A stretch of 20,899 nucleotides of DNA from a virus: the IMG/VR virus record IMGVR_UViG_3300025276_000260, positions 1 to 20,899 of that record. The stretch is one strand, 5' to 3'. The notes beneath the pieces are model-generated. The model did no database searches. It worked only from the letters and a program-made list of their open reading frames with translations, and was not told where the DNA came from. This document shows, in pieces, positions 1-7,801 of the stretch (position 1 is its first letter; each line of letters begins with the position of its first letter). The position numbers were made by a program, and so were the translations under genes.

Positions 1-558
1 CTGCGGGACGACAGGCACGTGTGGAGCCTCAACCATGCGAGTGTCGACAACGGCTTCGTTAGGCTTAGCCTCGGAGCGCTTCGCCTGTAGTGCGGCGATC
101 ATTGCTTCCAACTCGTTACTTGTGGGATGCGATTTGATAAAGCGTTCGGCGGCTTTCTGGGCATCGAACGCAGGTGTATCTTTGTCCGCACGAAACGCTT
201 TGGCGAACTTAGGACCGCGCATAGACGCACCGTCGGCGTCCAGATCGTGCAGCGCCTTGACAGCGGCGTTAGACAGCGCAGCACCAGCGATCTTGATGCC
301 TACAAGCTTGCCGTTCTTTTTGGTAGCCTTGGCACCGACAAACACCTTGCCGAACGTAGACAGAATAAGACCAGCGATCTTGTCGTCCTTGCGTGCTTTG
401 GTTCGTTGGTACAGACGTGTGATGACGGTGGTATCACGTTCGGCGATCACGTAGTTAAGCGCGGCCACGAAGTGCTCAGTCATTTTTGCACCGTTACCTA
501 CGGCGGACGCGAAGCTATTGACGCACTTGTCGGCGTCGAATTTTACAGTATCAGACAT
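1..558 (-). CDS. Hypothetical phage protein, leftward, 3' end beyond window
   Basis: The reverse strand is open for 186 codons from an ATG at 558 to the left edge with no stop, so the C-terminus is missing. Upstream of the ATG in its own orientation is AAAGG about 8 bases away, a good ribosome site, which sets this start. The product begins MSDTVKFDADKCVNSFASA. It is Ala/Lys rich with a mixed-charge, soluble-looking composition. No signal peptide or membrane segment is visible, and the visible end is Pro/Val rich. I do not recognise a family. It is the only leftward gene seen and diverges from the packaging and head genes across 850 non-coding bases. This suggests it belongs to a separately controlled module, perhaps early or accessory genes (inference). 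Forward-strand ORFs over the same bases look like shadows. Confidence 0.8.
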   Translation of the reverse strand, partial: MSDTVKFDADKCVNSFASAVGNGAKMTEHFVAALNYVIAERDTTVITRLYQRTKARKDDKIAGLILSTFGKVFVGAKATKKNGKLVGIKIAGAALSNAAVKALHDLDADGASMRGPKFAKAFRADKDTPAFDAQKAAERFIKSHPTSNELEAMIAALQAKRSEAKPNEAVVDTRMVEAPHVPVVPQ

Positions 559-1064
559 GGTATTGACCTTTCGTTGAGGGTTATTGCGTAAGAGAACGCA
601 AGACAGTACCCACACAAGTCGTGCGGATACTCTCGATTTCATTCTCTTGCTTTTGCGTGCCCTGCGTTCCACACGTTCCCGACAGGCGGTCCCGTCAAGT
701 TCGCGTGCCGTACCATGCGGGGATATATAGTCGCCTATCCCGTTATCCGTTTAAACATAGTTTAACTGTGCCTATGTAGTACGCGGCATTTCACGCGCAA
801 CCCTACTGTTTTCGTCGGGTTCACTCTCTGGCTGTCCGGTCATGCAAGTTCGAATGTCCTCTACCAGCAAAGAGCTAGTCAGGTACCTATCCGCGCAATC
901 ACTTCACACCTCAAGTACACGTCCGCCGTTGACCGCGTGGCATAACCCTAAGGTTCACGGTCGCTGACTTCAGCGCGTCTCCGATACCTACCGATGCAGG
1001 CTGCAGTTTCCCCTTAACCGAACACGGTTTCCACTGGCAGAGACGGCACAGTGTAGGGTGATCT

Positions 1065-1093
1065 ATCCCATGCGCAGAGAGACCCTGCGGGAT
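1065..1093. other. Bulged 9-bp inverted repeat in the non-coding region
   Basis: ATCC (1065-1068) pairs with GGAT (1090-1093), and CGCAG (1073-1077) pairs with CTGCG (1085-1089). A 7-base loop and a 4-base bulge on one side separate them. It is the longest of several neighbouring stems (962-975, 1016-1029, 1032-1053). It could fold on either strand. No T-tract follows it, so it is not a typical terminator. It may be part of a structured RNA or a protein-binding site, or a chance fold. Confidence 0.4.
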
Positions 1094-1188
1094 GTACGAC
1101 CTTATCTAATAACGCGGCGTCCGCTTCGTCTATCGGCTTGCCTTACATAGATGGCGCGGCGTAAACGAGATGGGGGGAGGGACCGATG

Positions 1189-1202
1189 GGGGTGGCCACC
1201 CC
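1189..1202. other. 14-base perfect palindrome in a G-rich tract
   Basis: GGGGTGGCCACCCC is a perfect palindrome. It follows a purine-rich stretch with runs of six, three and five G (about 1170-1192). As RNA or single-stranded DNA it could form a 5-bp GC stem with a GGCC loop. It lies about 210 bases before the terminase genes, where phages often carry packaging or replication signals. That role is only a guess. Confidence 0.5.
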
Positions 1203-1264
1203 ACCCAGCCCTTATGTACATCATTCATCACAACCCCTATTTTTGACAATGCAACCTAAAGGAT

Positions 1265-1289
1265 AGTGGTGCACTTTTTGGTGCGCTCT
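1265..1289. repeat. 25-bp direct repeat, copy 1
   Basis: This copy is identical to 1340-1364, and the two start 75 bases apart. Its core GGTGCACTTTTTGGTGCG carries an internal inverted repeat (GCAC and GTGC around TTTTTG). A degenerate third element (AGTGCATTTTAAAAG) lies between the copies near 1300. Being upstream of the terminase genes, it could be an operator pair or a packaging-protein binding site. It lies just downstream of TTGACA near 1244, a possible -35 box without a convincing -10. Confidence 0.85.
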
Positions 1290-1339
1290 CTATTGCGCGG
1301 CGTAGTGCATTTTAAAAGTTGTTTTATTTCAAGTAGTTA

Positions 1340-1364
1340 AGTGGTGCACTTTTTGGTGCGCTCT
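1340..1364. repeat. 25-bp direct repeat, copy 2
   Basis: This is an exact second copy of 1265-1289, ending 45 bases before the first rightward start codon. The bases before it (TTAAGTGG) resemble the ATAAGTGG stretch at 3323-3330 upstream of the portal gene. Both may therefore share a regulatory module with the neighbouring dyad motif. Confidence 0.85.
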
Positions 1365-1383
1365 ACTTTCATTGACCCATGTC

Positions 1384-1399
1384 TGTTCACGTGTTAACA
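1384..1399. promoter_or_regulatory. Dyad motif, copy A (before terminase genes)
   Basis: TGTTCACGTGTTAACA is an imperfect palindrome with 6 of 8 pairs matching, ending 9 bases before the ATG at 1409. Downstream is GATTAAAG, close to GATATAAAG after copy C. TTGACC at 1372-1377 could be a -35 box. There is no clear ribosome site between the motif and the ATG, so a transcript starting here would be nearly leaderless. It could be a promoter, an operator, or both. Confidence 0.55.
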
Positions 1400-1408
1400 G
1401 ATTAAAGC

Positions 1409-1759
1409 ATGAGCAATCACGTGCAAAAAATCCTCCCCGACCAGAACCACAAGCCGTTGCTGTCAAAAGCGGACCTTGCTGCTATCGAGGCCGATCCCGC
1501 CCTGATGGAAACCTTCTCTCGGCTCTTGGGAGCGGTTAACCTGGATAATTTGTTTCGCACCATGCAAGAGCCAGACATCAACCCCGCGACACGCATAGAA
1601 TTTCAGAAGATGCTGAACAAAATGGGCAAGCTGGAGCCTGATTTAAAGGCTGCAAACAGCGGAGCCGGTCCTCAGGTCGTCATCAACATCACCCGGGCCA
1701 AGGATAACGAAGAACTTGTGATCGACGCGGCTATGGACACGGTAGAACATGCTCCATGA
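1409..1759 (+). CDS. Putative terminase small subunit
   Basis: This is a 116-aa protein ending 11 bases inside the large terminase gene. The order (small ORF, then terL, then portal) is the classic packaging order, and the length suits a small terminase, which binds the packaging-initiation DNA and hands it to TerL. Sequence support is weak: it is a mainly helical, charged protein with a C-terminal QVVINITRAKD strand-like stretch, and I see no unmistakable helix-turn-helix. The ATG is preceded by dyad copy A and has no good Shine-Dalgarno sequence. The overlap implies translational coupling to terL. The call rests mostly on context. Confidence 0.65.
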   Translation: MSNHVQKILPDQNHKPLLSKADLAAIEADPALMETFSRLLGAVNLDNLFRTMQEPDINPATRIEFQKMLNKMGKLEPDLKAANSGAGPQVVINITRAKDNEELVIDAAMDTVEHAP

Positions 1760-3164
1760 AATCAATTTTGAGGTAATTAAGAGCCTTGATGACTTTTTCT
1801 ACTCTGAAAAGTTCATTTCGTTAGCTGTAGGACCGGTCGGATCAACCAAAACCACCGCTGGAATCATGAAAATACTGCACCACGCTGCGTTAATGGCCCC
1901 GTGCAAGGACGGAGTACGCCGGTCTAGGGCCATTTGGGTGCGAAATACCCGCGAACAGCTGCGAGACACGTCAATTCCTGACTTTTTGAAGTGGATTCCC
2001 GACGGAGTTATGGGGTCTTTCCTCAAAACAGAGTACAAATTCATCATAAAAGTAGGCGATATTGAGTGCGAAGTGCTGTTTAGGGGGCTAGATGACGCCA
2101 ACGACGTGCGCAGATTGCTCTCATTACAGGCCAGTTTCTTCGTTTTCGACGAATTTAGGGAGATTCACCCCGATATTTACAACACTGCTCAAGGTCGTGT
2201 TGGTCGTTATCCCGACAAGATGATGAACGGTGTGGGGTGTAAAACCGACGATGGGGACATGAATATGCACGTTTGGGGCATGACAAACCCCCCTGACATG
2301 GACACTTTTTGGGAAACGCTGCTCACAGAGCCGCCAGATAACGTGCATGTTACGATCCAGCCCAGTGGTCTGGCCCCCGAGGCGGATTGGACGAAATTCC
2401 TGCCCGATGACTACTACGACAACCTAGCACACGGCAAAACCGAAGACTGGATAGACGTCTACATCCACGCTGAGTTTGGCAAGTCCCTAAGCGGCCAGCC
2501 TGTGTTCCGTTCGTTCGACAGGTCCGTGCACGCGTCTAGTGAAGAGCTAACGCCGATGTACTCCGATGATCCTCTTCTGATCGGTGTGGACGCAGGGCTG
2601 ACGCCAGCTGCTGTGATTGGCCAAGTTGCCTACGATGGACGGCTGGTCGTGTACGATTCACTGATCTCGGACGGTATGGGTGCCTTACGCTTCGTGAGAG
2701 AGCGCCTAAAACCCCTGCTTGCGAACAAATTTCCCGGTCGTAGTACCCTCGTAATCATTGACCCAGCGGCGTTTCAGCGTGCGCAGACGGACGAGCGCAC
2801 CGTGGCTGACATTTACAAAGCTGAAGGCTTTTTGGTCAAACCCGCAAAGACGAACTCGGTTGCTGCACGCATAGCCGCGGTAGAAAAATACCTGACACGC
2901 GTTGTCGACGGTAAATATTCCTGCGTGGTAGACTCGACCAGTGCGAACTCGCTCGTCCAAGCGTTGTCGGGGAAATATCGTTACAAAATAAACACCAAAG
3001 GCGCACGTGATGAAAAACCCGAAAAATCCCACCCTTGGTCAGATGTAGCCGATGCGTTCCAGTATATGTGCCTGCACGCTGACGGCGGCGAGACATTTGG
3101 TTCCGCGGCTTGGGGTGCGCAGCGTAAAGAAGTGACTAAAGTCTCAGCTGGTGGATGGACCTGA
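1749..3164 (+). CDS. terL: Terminase large subunit (ATPase and nuclease)
   Basis: This 471-aa protein is the motor that pumps DNA into the prohead and cuts it. The ATPase half has a variant Walker A, GPVGSTKTT, at residues 28-36, and a hydrophobic Walker B, FFVFDE, with D134 and E135. The nuclease half has an RNase-H-like fold with candidate metal-binding acids D281 (IGVDAG), D338 (VIIDP) and D432/D435 (WSDVADAF). The full length is normal for the family and all key motifs are present. It overlaps the small subunit gene upstream and the 54-aa gene downstream. No strong ribosome site precedes the ATG, so coupling to the upstream gene is likely. Confidence 0.95.
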   Translation: MLHEINFEVIKSLDDFFYSEKFISLAVGPVGSTKTTAGIMKILHHAALMAPCKDGVRRSRAIWVRNTREQLRDTSIPDFLKWIPDGVMGSFLKTEYKFIIKVGDIECEVLFRGLDDANDVRRLLSLQASFFVFDEFREIHPDIYNTAQGRVGRYPDKMMNGVGCKTDDGDMNMHVWGMTNPPDMDTFWETLLTEPPDNVHVTIQPSGLAPEADWTKFLPDDYYDNLAHGKTEDWIDVYIHAEFGKSLSGQPVFRSFDRSVHASSEELTPMYSDDPLLIGVDAGLTPAAVIGQVAYDGRLVVYDSLISDGMGALRFVRERLKPLLANKFPGRSTLVIIDPAAFQRAQTDERTVADIYKAEGFLVKPAKTNSVAARIAAVEKYLTRVVDGKYSCVVDSTSANSLVQALSGKYRYKINTKGARDEKPEKSHPWSDVADAFQYMCLHADGGETFGSAAWGAQRKEVTKVSAGGWT

Positions 3165-3319
3165 GTAGAGAAAAACGAAAAGAAGCCGACCGTATGATGC
3201 GGTTGGTAAAAGGCCGTGGCATACCCGAAGGTTGGAGTGACGCTGACATCGAAGCCATGTACGACGAATACTTCAAGAGGTTGTGGTACAACCAAGAGCG
3301 TACATATGTTGACATGTAA
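3155..3319 (+). CDS. 54-aa hypothetical protein between terL and portal
   Basis: A short frame starts at an ATG 10 bases inside the terL end and stops at 3319. It encodes a highly charged, probably helical protein beginning MDLSREKRKEADRMMRL, with WSDADIEAMYDEYF in the middle. No family is recognised. The terL overlap fits translational coupling, and its last codons contain dyad copy B. Position suggests a head-assembly or packaging accessory, but that is only an inference. It is short enough that a chance frame cannot be excluded, though the composition looks protein-like. Confidence 0.7.
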   Translation: MDLSREKRKEADRMMRLVKGRGIPEGWSDADIEAMYDEYFKRLWYNQERTYVDM

Positions 3320-3322
3320 GCA
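3307..3322. promoter_or_regulatory. Dyad motif, copy B (before portal gene)
   Basis: TGTTGACATGTAAGCA matches copy D at 15 of 16 positions. It overlaps the stop codon of the 54-aa gene and lies 45 bases before the portal ATG. It contains TTGACA, a consensus -35 box, but no convincing -10 follows at normal spacing. A 6-bp inverted repeat (CACATA at 3321-3326, TATGTG at 3351-3356) follows. It is a candidate promoter or operator for the portal gene. Confidence 0.55.
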
Positions 3323-3366
3323 CATAAGTGGTAGTGCACGCACGACGTTATATGTGAGAAAATAAT

Positions 3367-5403
3367 ATGGCGCTTGGCCCAGCATTAGTTCCCGTTGCAC
3401 GCGCCTCTGACCTTGAGGCAGAAGCTAACCGTGCTGCTACGGAGAAGCAGAACTCCCCGATGATGGAAGGACTTGCGTCCCACACCCGTCGTCGCTGGGA
3501 AACTATGCGCGATCACTACCGAGAAAATACAGAACTTCGCCTGTCGAAATGCGTTCGCGCCCGTAACATGGAGTACGAACCCTCCAAGATGGCTGAGATA
3601 CGCGAGCAGGGCGGCTCTGAAATCTTTATGGGCATTGTCAGCACGAAGTGCCGTACGGCCACTGCTTGGCTACGTGACACGCTCCTAGGCGTTGGTGCGG
3701 ACAAACCATGGGGCATATCCGCTACGCCGCTCCCTGAGGTACCCCCAGACGTCGAGACTGCGATGCAGGGCATCATGCAGCAGAATCTTATGCAGCACTA
3801 CGCAGCAGGCGGGGAACAGCCCGCAGAGGCCGATCTGAAGCAGCTGGCGTCGGGCATGAAAGACACAGCCATGCGTGCGATGAAGTTCGAGGCTGACAAA
3901 CGTGTCGAGCGCATGGAAACTAAAATGGAGGATCAGTTCGTAGAGGGCGGGTTCACCAAGGCTATGTTTGAGTTTACCAACGACATTGCGACGTTCCCCT
4001 ACGCGATCCTTAAAGGCCCGATCCCGCGCAAGCGCAAAACCATGAAGTACATGGATGGCGGTCTGGGTATAGTTGAGGTTGTACGCGACGAGTGGGAGCG
4101 CGTAGACCCGTTTAAGTTCTACTGGATGCCTTGGGGCGATGATGTCCAGAACATGCCTGTCATAGAGGTTCATCATCTGACCCGCTCAGACGTAGAAGAT
4201 ATGTTGGGCATGGAGGGCTACGACGAAGATTCTGTCCGCTCTATTCTGTCAGATTTTGGTGTTGGCGGCTTCGACTGGTTGGACCACGACACCAGTATTA
4301 TGGAAGACGTTACAGGCGTAGATTTCGATGACGTAAGCGGTGATCTTGTAGCTGCAATACAGCTGTGGGACACGATCCCGGGTGATATTCTGCTTGAGTG
4401 GGGCTTAGGCGAAGAAGAAATTCCAGATCCCCAAAAATCCTACCCCTGTGAAGTTTGGATGGTTAACAACACGGTCATTCGTGCTGTGCTGAACTACGAT
4501 CCGCTGGGTCGTAAACCGTATTACATCACTAGCTTTGAAAAAGTACCTGGGCGGATCGACGGCAACGGTGTTGCTGATCTCTGCATGGATGCGCAAAACA
4601 TGTGTAATGCGGCTGCGCGTAGCCTTGCCAACAACATGGGTATCTCCAGCGGACCTCAAGTCGGCGTAAATATCAGCAGACTTCCTGCTGGCGAAGACAT
4701 CACGCAGATGTACCCGTGGAAAATCTGGCAGTTCAAGCAGTCAGAATACGGCGATGCTAGCCCACCCATGACCTTTTTTCAGCCAAACTCTAACGCTGCG
4801 GAGCTTATGGGGGTGTTTGATAAGTTTATGGCTTTGGCCGACGAAGTTTCAGGTATCCCTCGTTATATGACAGGCCAGCATGTTCCCGGTGCGGGACGTA
4901 CTTCCTCGGGGCTGTCTATGCTGATGTCTAACGCTGGCAAAAGCATAAAACAGGTAATCAGTAACGTTGACCATGATGTGATCTCACCGATGGTGCAGCG
5001 TCAGTATCAAAGGAATCTAAGGTATTCAGAAGACCCCGATCTTATTGGCGATGTCCAAATTGTGGCACGCGGTGCGATGTCGCTTGTGGTTAAAGAAGCT
5101 GAAAGTGTCCGTAAGACTGAGTTCCTCCGTCTTGTTCTGGAAAGCCCTGTTGCACAGCAAATTGTTGGCTTGCCGGGTACGGCTGAATTACTCCGCGACT
5201 TGGCGGGTAATCTCAACACCAATGTCGATCGTCTTGTCCCTAGCCGAGAAGATGTTCAGAAGCAGCAAGCCATGGCCCAGCAGCAGCAGCAAGAGATGAT
5301 GCAGATGCAGCAGATGCAGGAAGCAGCACAGTTGCAAGAAGACGGCACGCAAATGGGCGGTCGGCAGGACAACACGATGAGTCCGCGGCCAAACGGTCGA
5401 TAG
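3367..5403 (+). CDS. Portal (head-tail connector) protein
   Basis: This 678-aa protein would form the dodecameric ring at the capsid vertex through which DNA passes. Support comes from its place after terL and before scaffold and capsid genes, and from a portal-like region near residues 495-560 (VSGIPRYMTGQ, then GAGRTSSGLSMLM and a helical stretch). The extreme C-terminus is Gln/Met rich (about residues 636-660), as in several podovirus portals, where it may form part of the barrel or be flexible. Length is in the large podoviral class. The ATG lacks an obvious Shine-Dalgarno sequence (only GAGAAAATAAT precedes it), which is odd for a highly expressed gene, and dyad copy B lies just upstream. 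Confidence 0.9.
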   Translation: MALGPALVPVARASDLEAEANRAATEKQNSPMMEGLASHTRRRWETMRDHYRENTELRLSKCVRARNMEYEPSKMAEIREQGGSEIFMGIVSTKCRTATAWLRDTLLGVGADKPWGISATPLPEVPPDVETAMQGIMQQNLMQHYAAGGEQPAEADLKQLASGMKDTAMRAMKFEADKRVERMETKMEDQFVEGGFTKAMFEFTNDIATFPYAILKGPIPRKRKTMKYMDGGLGIVEVVRDEWERVDPFKFYWMPWGDDVQNMPVIEVHHLTRSDVEDMLGMEGYDEDSVRSILSDFGVGGFDWLDHDTSIMEDVTGVDFDDVSGDLVAAIQLWDTIPGDILLEWGLGEEEIPDPQKSYPCEVWMVNNTVIRAVLNYDPLGRKPYYITSFEKVPGRIDGNGVADLCMDAQNMCNAAARSLANNMGISSGPQVGVNISRLPAGEDITQMYPWKIWQFKQSEYGDASPPMTFFQPNSNAAELMGVFDKFMALADEVSGIPRYMTGQHVPGAGRTSSGLSMLMSNAGKSIKQVISNVDHDVISPMVQRQYQRNLRYSEDPDLIGDVQIVARGAMSLVVKEAESVRKTEFLRLVLESPVAQQIVGLPGTAELLRDLAGNLNTNVDRLVPSREDVQKQQAMAQQQQQEMMQMQQMQEAAQLQEDGTQMGGRQDNTMSPRPNGR

Positions 5404-5411
5404 CTCACATG

Positions 5412-5427
5412 TGTTGACACGTTAACA
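5412..5427. promoter_or_regulatory. Dyad motif, copy C (before 77-aa gene)
   Basis: TGTTGACACGTTAACA has 6 of 8 palindromic pairs and is followed by GATATAAAGTATCTA. TTGACA (5414-5419) with TATCTA 17 bases later gives a plausible sigma70-type promoter, the best of the five copies. The next ATG (5449) has no Shine-Dalgarno sequence, as with copy A. Confidence 0.6.
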
Positions 5428-5448
5428 GATATAAAGTATCTAAACCGC

Positions 5449-5682
5449 ATGATAGACCTGAATCTTTGTGACCCGCAGCAAGCACAAGCGCTGCTTCAGA
5501 TTAAGGAAACAGGGAATGACCAACTGCCCAGCCTGCTTAGGGCTGAAGCGGAAACCGCCAAGACAATGCTTGTAGTAGCGACCGACACGGTAAGAATCCA
5601 CCGGTTGCAGGGCAGAGTAGAGGCATTTGAAGATTTACTGAGGGCGCTTGAAAACGCGCACAAAGTAGTGAAACGCCTCTAG
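5449..5682 (+). CDS. 77-aa hypothetical protein between portal and scaffold
   Basis: This is a small, Leu/Ala-rich, almost entirely helical protein (MIDLNLCDPQQAQALLQIKE). Its C-terminal half has a coiled-coil look (RIHRLQGRVEAFEDLLRAL). Similar small helical ORFs are often found between portal and scaffold genes in marine podoviruses, but no function is established to my knowledge. It follows dyad copy C with no ribosome site, so it may be made from a nearly leaderless transcript. A role in head assembly is inferred from position only. Confidence 0.75.
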   Translation: MIDLNLCDPQQAQALLQIKETGNDQLPSLLRAEAETAKTMLVVATDTVRIHRLQGRVEAFEDLLRALENAHKVVKRL

Positions 5683-5762
5683 GGGCATACGAAGCATACC
5701 AAGTACGGGATCAGCATACCCAAGGGCGCTGTGATACGGAGTTGACGCTTTAAGGAGACAAT

Positions 5763-6722
5763 ATGGCACTACCGAAGCAGGTGCAGGCACAGCTTGCAGA
5801 AGTCGAAGAGTACGAAAAAGCGCTAGAAGCCCAGCAAAACCCACAAGCGGTGGAGATGGATACGGAAGCGAAAGTAGGCACTGAGGCAGAAGCAGCACCC
5901 CCACCTGACAAAGTAGAGCCAGCTGACACGTCACCGACGGACGTAGAGGAAGAGACTTTTAAGCAGAAGTACGCAACCCTGTTGGGTAAGTACGACGCTG
6001 AAGTTCCCCGATTGCACCAGCAGGTGCGAGAACTAAACGGAGAACTTGGGCAAATCCGCAAGGATATAGCTGCTAAACCGGTCGAACCGACAAAGTCGAA
6101 GGAGAAAGTCAGTTTTGTAACCGATGAAGATCGAGCTGAGTATGGCGAAGAACTTCTGGACGTTCAGCGACGAGTTGCGCAAGAGGTCTCGCAAGATTAC
6201 GAAGACCGGCTTGAGCGACAAGACGCGGTTATTGCGAAGTTGCAGGAAAAACTTGCAACAACGGGTAGCCAAGTTGGCGAAATGGACTTTTCTCAGAGGT
6301 TGCAACAAGCAGTCCCTGACTGGTCGCAAATCGACAATGATGAACGCTGGGTAGCGTGGCTAAACGAGCATGATCCCATGCTTAGAGGCCAACGCCGGGT
6401 TCTAGCGCAGGCAGCATTTGACAACGGTGATGTAGAAGCAGTTTCGGACTACGTGAAACTTTGGAAAGCATCACTCGGTGAACCAGATGTAGCTAAGCAA
6501 AATCGCAAGACCGAGCTTGAGAAACAGGTTGCGCCAAATCGTTCTGCTAATTCTACCCGTACGCAGAGTGCCGCGCAAAACTCCAAGATTTACTCTACCC
6601 GTGAGGTAGACAACGCTTGGACTAAAGTTCGCACCTTGAATACCAGAGGGCAGTACGCAGAGGCGGAAAAACTTGAAGCAGAGTTAACCGTTGCGTATAT
6701 GGAAGGCCGCGTTAGACAGTGA
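5763..6722 (+). CDS. Scaffolding protein
   Basis: This 319-aa protein sits directly before the major capsid gene. It is highly charged and predicted to be helical. The acidic N-terminal part (to about residue 70) is rich in Glu, Ala and Pro; central coiled-coil segments run from about 80 to 150; the C-terminal end is basic and mixed-charge (TKVRTLNTRGQYAEAEKLEA). This is the usual make-up of phage scaffolds, which fill the prohead, template coat assembly and leave before or during packaging. A strong AAGGAG ribosome site lies 6 bases before the ATG. The family is called from composition and position, since scaffolds diverge quickly. Confidence 0.85.
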   Translation: MALPKQVQAQLAEVEEYEKALEAQQNPQAVEMDTEAKVGTEAEAAPPPDKVEPADTSPTDVEEETFKQKYATLLGKYDAEVPRLHQQVRELNGELGQIRKDIAAKPVEPTKSKEKVSFVTDEDRAEYGEELLDVQRRVAQEVSQDYEDRLERQDAVIAKLQEKLATTGSQVGEMDFSQRLQQAVPDWSQIDNDERWVAWLNEHDPMLRGQRRVLAQAAFDNGDVEAVSDYVKLWKASLGEPDVAKQNRKTELEKQVAPNRSANSTRTQSAAQNSKIYSTREVDNAWTKVRTLNTRGQYAEAEKLEAELTVAYMEGRVRQ

Positions 6723-6729
6723 TCTAATG

Positions 6730-6745
6730 TGTTAACATGTAAGCA
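6730..6745. promoter_or_regulatory. Dyad motif, copy D (before capsid gene)
   Basis: TGTTAACATGTAAGCA lies 37 bases before the major capsid ATG. It shares a 12-base core (GTGTTAACATGT) with copy E and differs from copy B at one base. The capsid gene, unlike those after copies A, B and C, also has a strong TAGGAGG ribosome site. The motif would suit a separate promoter boosting capsid expression. Confidence 0.6.
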
Positions 6746-6782
6746 GCTGTTAAGTCTTAAAACAACTTAGTAGGAGGCCAAA

Positions 6783-7790
6783 ATGGCTGCTGTATTCCCC
6801 GTCGTCGGTTCAGGCGCATTCGACACCGACCCATCATACTCCGGTGCGTTTATTCCACAGTTGTGGTCAAACAAGCTGAACGCAAAGTTCTATGCTAACA
6901 CCATGATGACTGAAATTTCCAACACCAGTTGGGAAGGCGAGATTAAAAACCAAGGCGATACCATTCGTATTCGCCAAGCACCGTCGATCACCATCAACGA
7001 CTACGCAGGCGCAGGTACTACCCTGACATCTGAAGTACCCGTACCGATCTTCCAAGACATGCAGATCGACCAGGGTAAATATTTCAGCGTACAGGTCAAC
7101 GACGTACTCGCGCACCAAGCGGACATGGATTTGATGAACATGTTCACTGACGACGCTGCCAAACAGCTGAAGATCACTATCGAAAACGAGACGTTCTTCA
7201 ACTGGTACGTCACAAACGGTGCCCACGCGTCCAACAAAGGCGCTACAGCCGGTGCGATCTCTGCCGCGTACAACCTTGGTACAGACGTAGCTCCCATCAA
7301 CCAAGCAACACCCGCAAATGTGCTTAACTGCATCCTGCAAATGTCGTCTGCGCTTGATGAGCAAAACGTACCTGAAGATAATCGTTGGTTGGTTATCTCC
7401 CCACGTGACCGTCAGCTGCTGATGCAAACCGACATCGCCCAAGCGTACTTCACTGGCGACCAGTCCAGCGTTATCCGCACAGGTAAAATTGGTATGCTGG
7501 ATCGCTTCACCGTTTATGTGAGCAACCTGTTGCCCAAAGGCGCAGCGGCTAAAGCTCTCGTTCCCGGTCTGTCTGCGACTGCTACTGGTGCAACAGTGTC
7601 TAACGCCAAAGCCCGTCGCATGATGGTTGCTGGCACAAACACTGCTTGCTCGTTTGCTTCGCAGATCAACAAAACTGAGCCTCTGCGTAACCAGACTGAC
7701 TTTGGCGACATCGTTCGCGGCCTAGCCGTATATGGACGCAAGGTCGTTAAGCCAGAAGCGCTGGTAACAGCTCTGGTCGGCACAGCTTAA
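6783..7790 (+). CDS. Major capsid protein
   Basis: This 335-aa protein is the expected shell protein with an HK97-type fold. It follows the scaffold and starts MAAVFPVVGSGAFDTD; a conserved-looking early segment (AFIPQLWSNKL, then FYANTMM) is typical of coat proteins related to the P22/N4-like podovirus groups. Length is right for a major capsid protein without a delta domain. Translation should be strong: TAGGAGG is followed 6 bases later by ATG. Dyad copy D precedes it and a stable hairpin follows, so the gene is bracketed by its own control signals. Exact family assignment is uncertain, the role much less so. Confidence 0.92.
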   Translation: MAAVFPVVGSGAFDTDPSYSGAFIPQLWSNKLNAKFYANTMMTEISNTSWEGEIKNQGDTIRIRQAPSITINDYAGAGTTLTSEVPVPIFQDMQIDQGKYFSVQVNDVLAHQADMDLMNMFTDDAAKQLKITIENETFFNWYVTNGAHASNKGATAGAISAAYNLGTDVAPINQATPANVLNCILQMSSALDEQNVPEDNRWLVISPRDRQLLMQTDIAQAYFTGDQSSVIRTGKIGMLDRFTVYVSNLLPKGAAAKALVPGLSATATGATVSNAKARRMMVAGTNTACSFASQINKTEPLRNQTDFGDIVRGLAVYGRKVVKPEALVTALVGTA

Positions 7791-7801
7791 ACTTAACAGC
7801 G

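Larger units (their letters stand above)
559..1408. other. 850-bp non-coding divergent intergenic region
   Basis: From about 592 to 1408 neither strand has an open frame of 60 codons or more. This is unusual in a window where other gaps are under 85 bases. It contains several short inverted repeats: 594-600 with 663-669; 751-756 with 760-765; 962-975; 1016-1029; 1032-1053; and a bulged 9-bp stem at 1065-1093. It also has a G-rich stretch (about 1170-1195) running into a 14-base palindrome at 1189-1202, a 25-bp direct repeat, and a dyad motif next to the first rightward gene. Because it lies between a leftward gene and the terminase genes, it may hold divergent promoters, an origin, a packaging (pac/cos) site or a structured RNA. 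The sequence alone does not choose among these, and many 5-bp hairpins are expected by chance. Confidence 0.75.

Noticed and set aside
35-591. Forward-strand frames of 139 and 154 codons
   Set aside because: They lie over the leftward gene at 1-558, which is open for 186 codons with a good ribosome site. The forward products have a Ser/Ala/Leu or mixed shadow-like composition and no ribosome site of note.
841-890. tRNA-like T-loop (GTTCGAAT) in the non-coding region
   Set aside because: The flanking bases do not form the 5-bp T-stem, and no acceptor or anticodon arm can be drawn on either strand.
594-1093. Known structured RNAs: tmRNA, RNase P RNA or group I intron
   Set aside because: I looked for the usual signature segments on the minus strand and found none that fit. 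The structure idea is kept only as an open hypothesis.
5693-5720. AGCATACC repeated twice in the gap before the scaffold gene
   Set aside because: Only 8 bases are shared, with no dyad or other copies. Too short to claim a role.
6867-7442. 191-codon reverse-strand frame within the capsid gene
   Set aside because: The capsid gene on the forward strand has clear family and context support; the reverse frame is Val/Cys/His rich and shadow-like.
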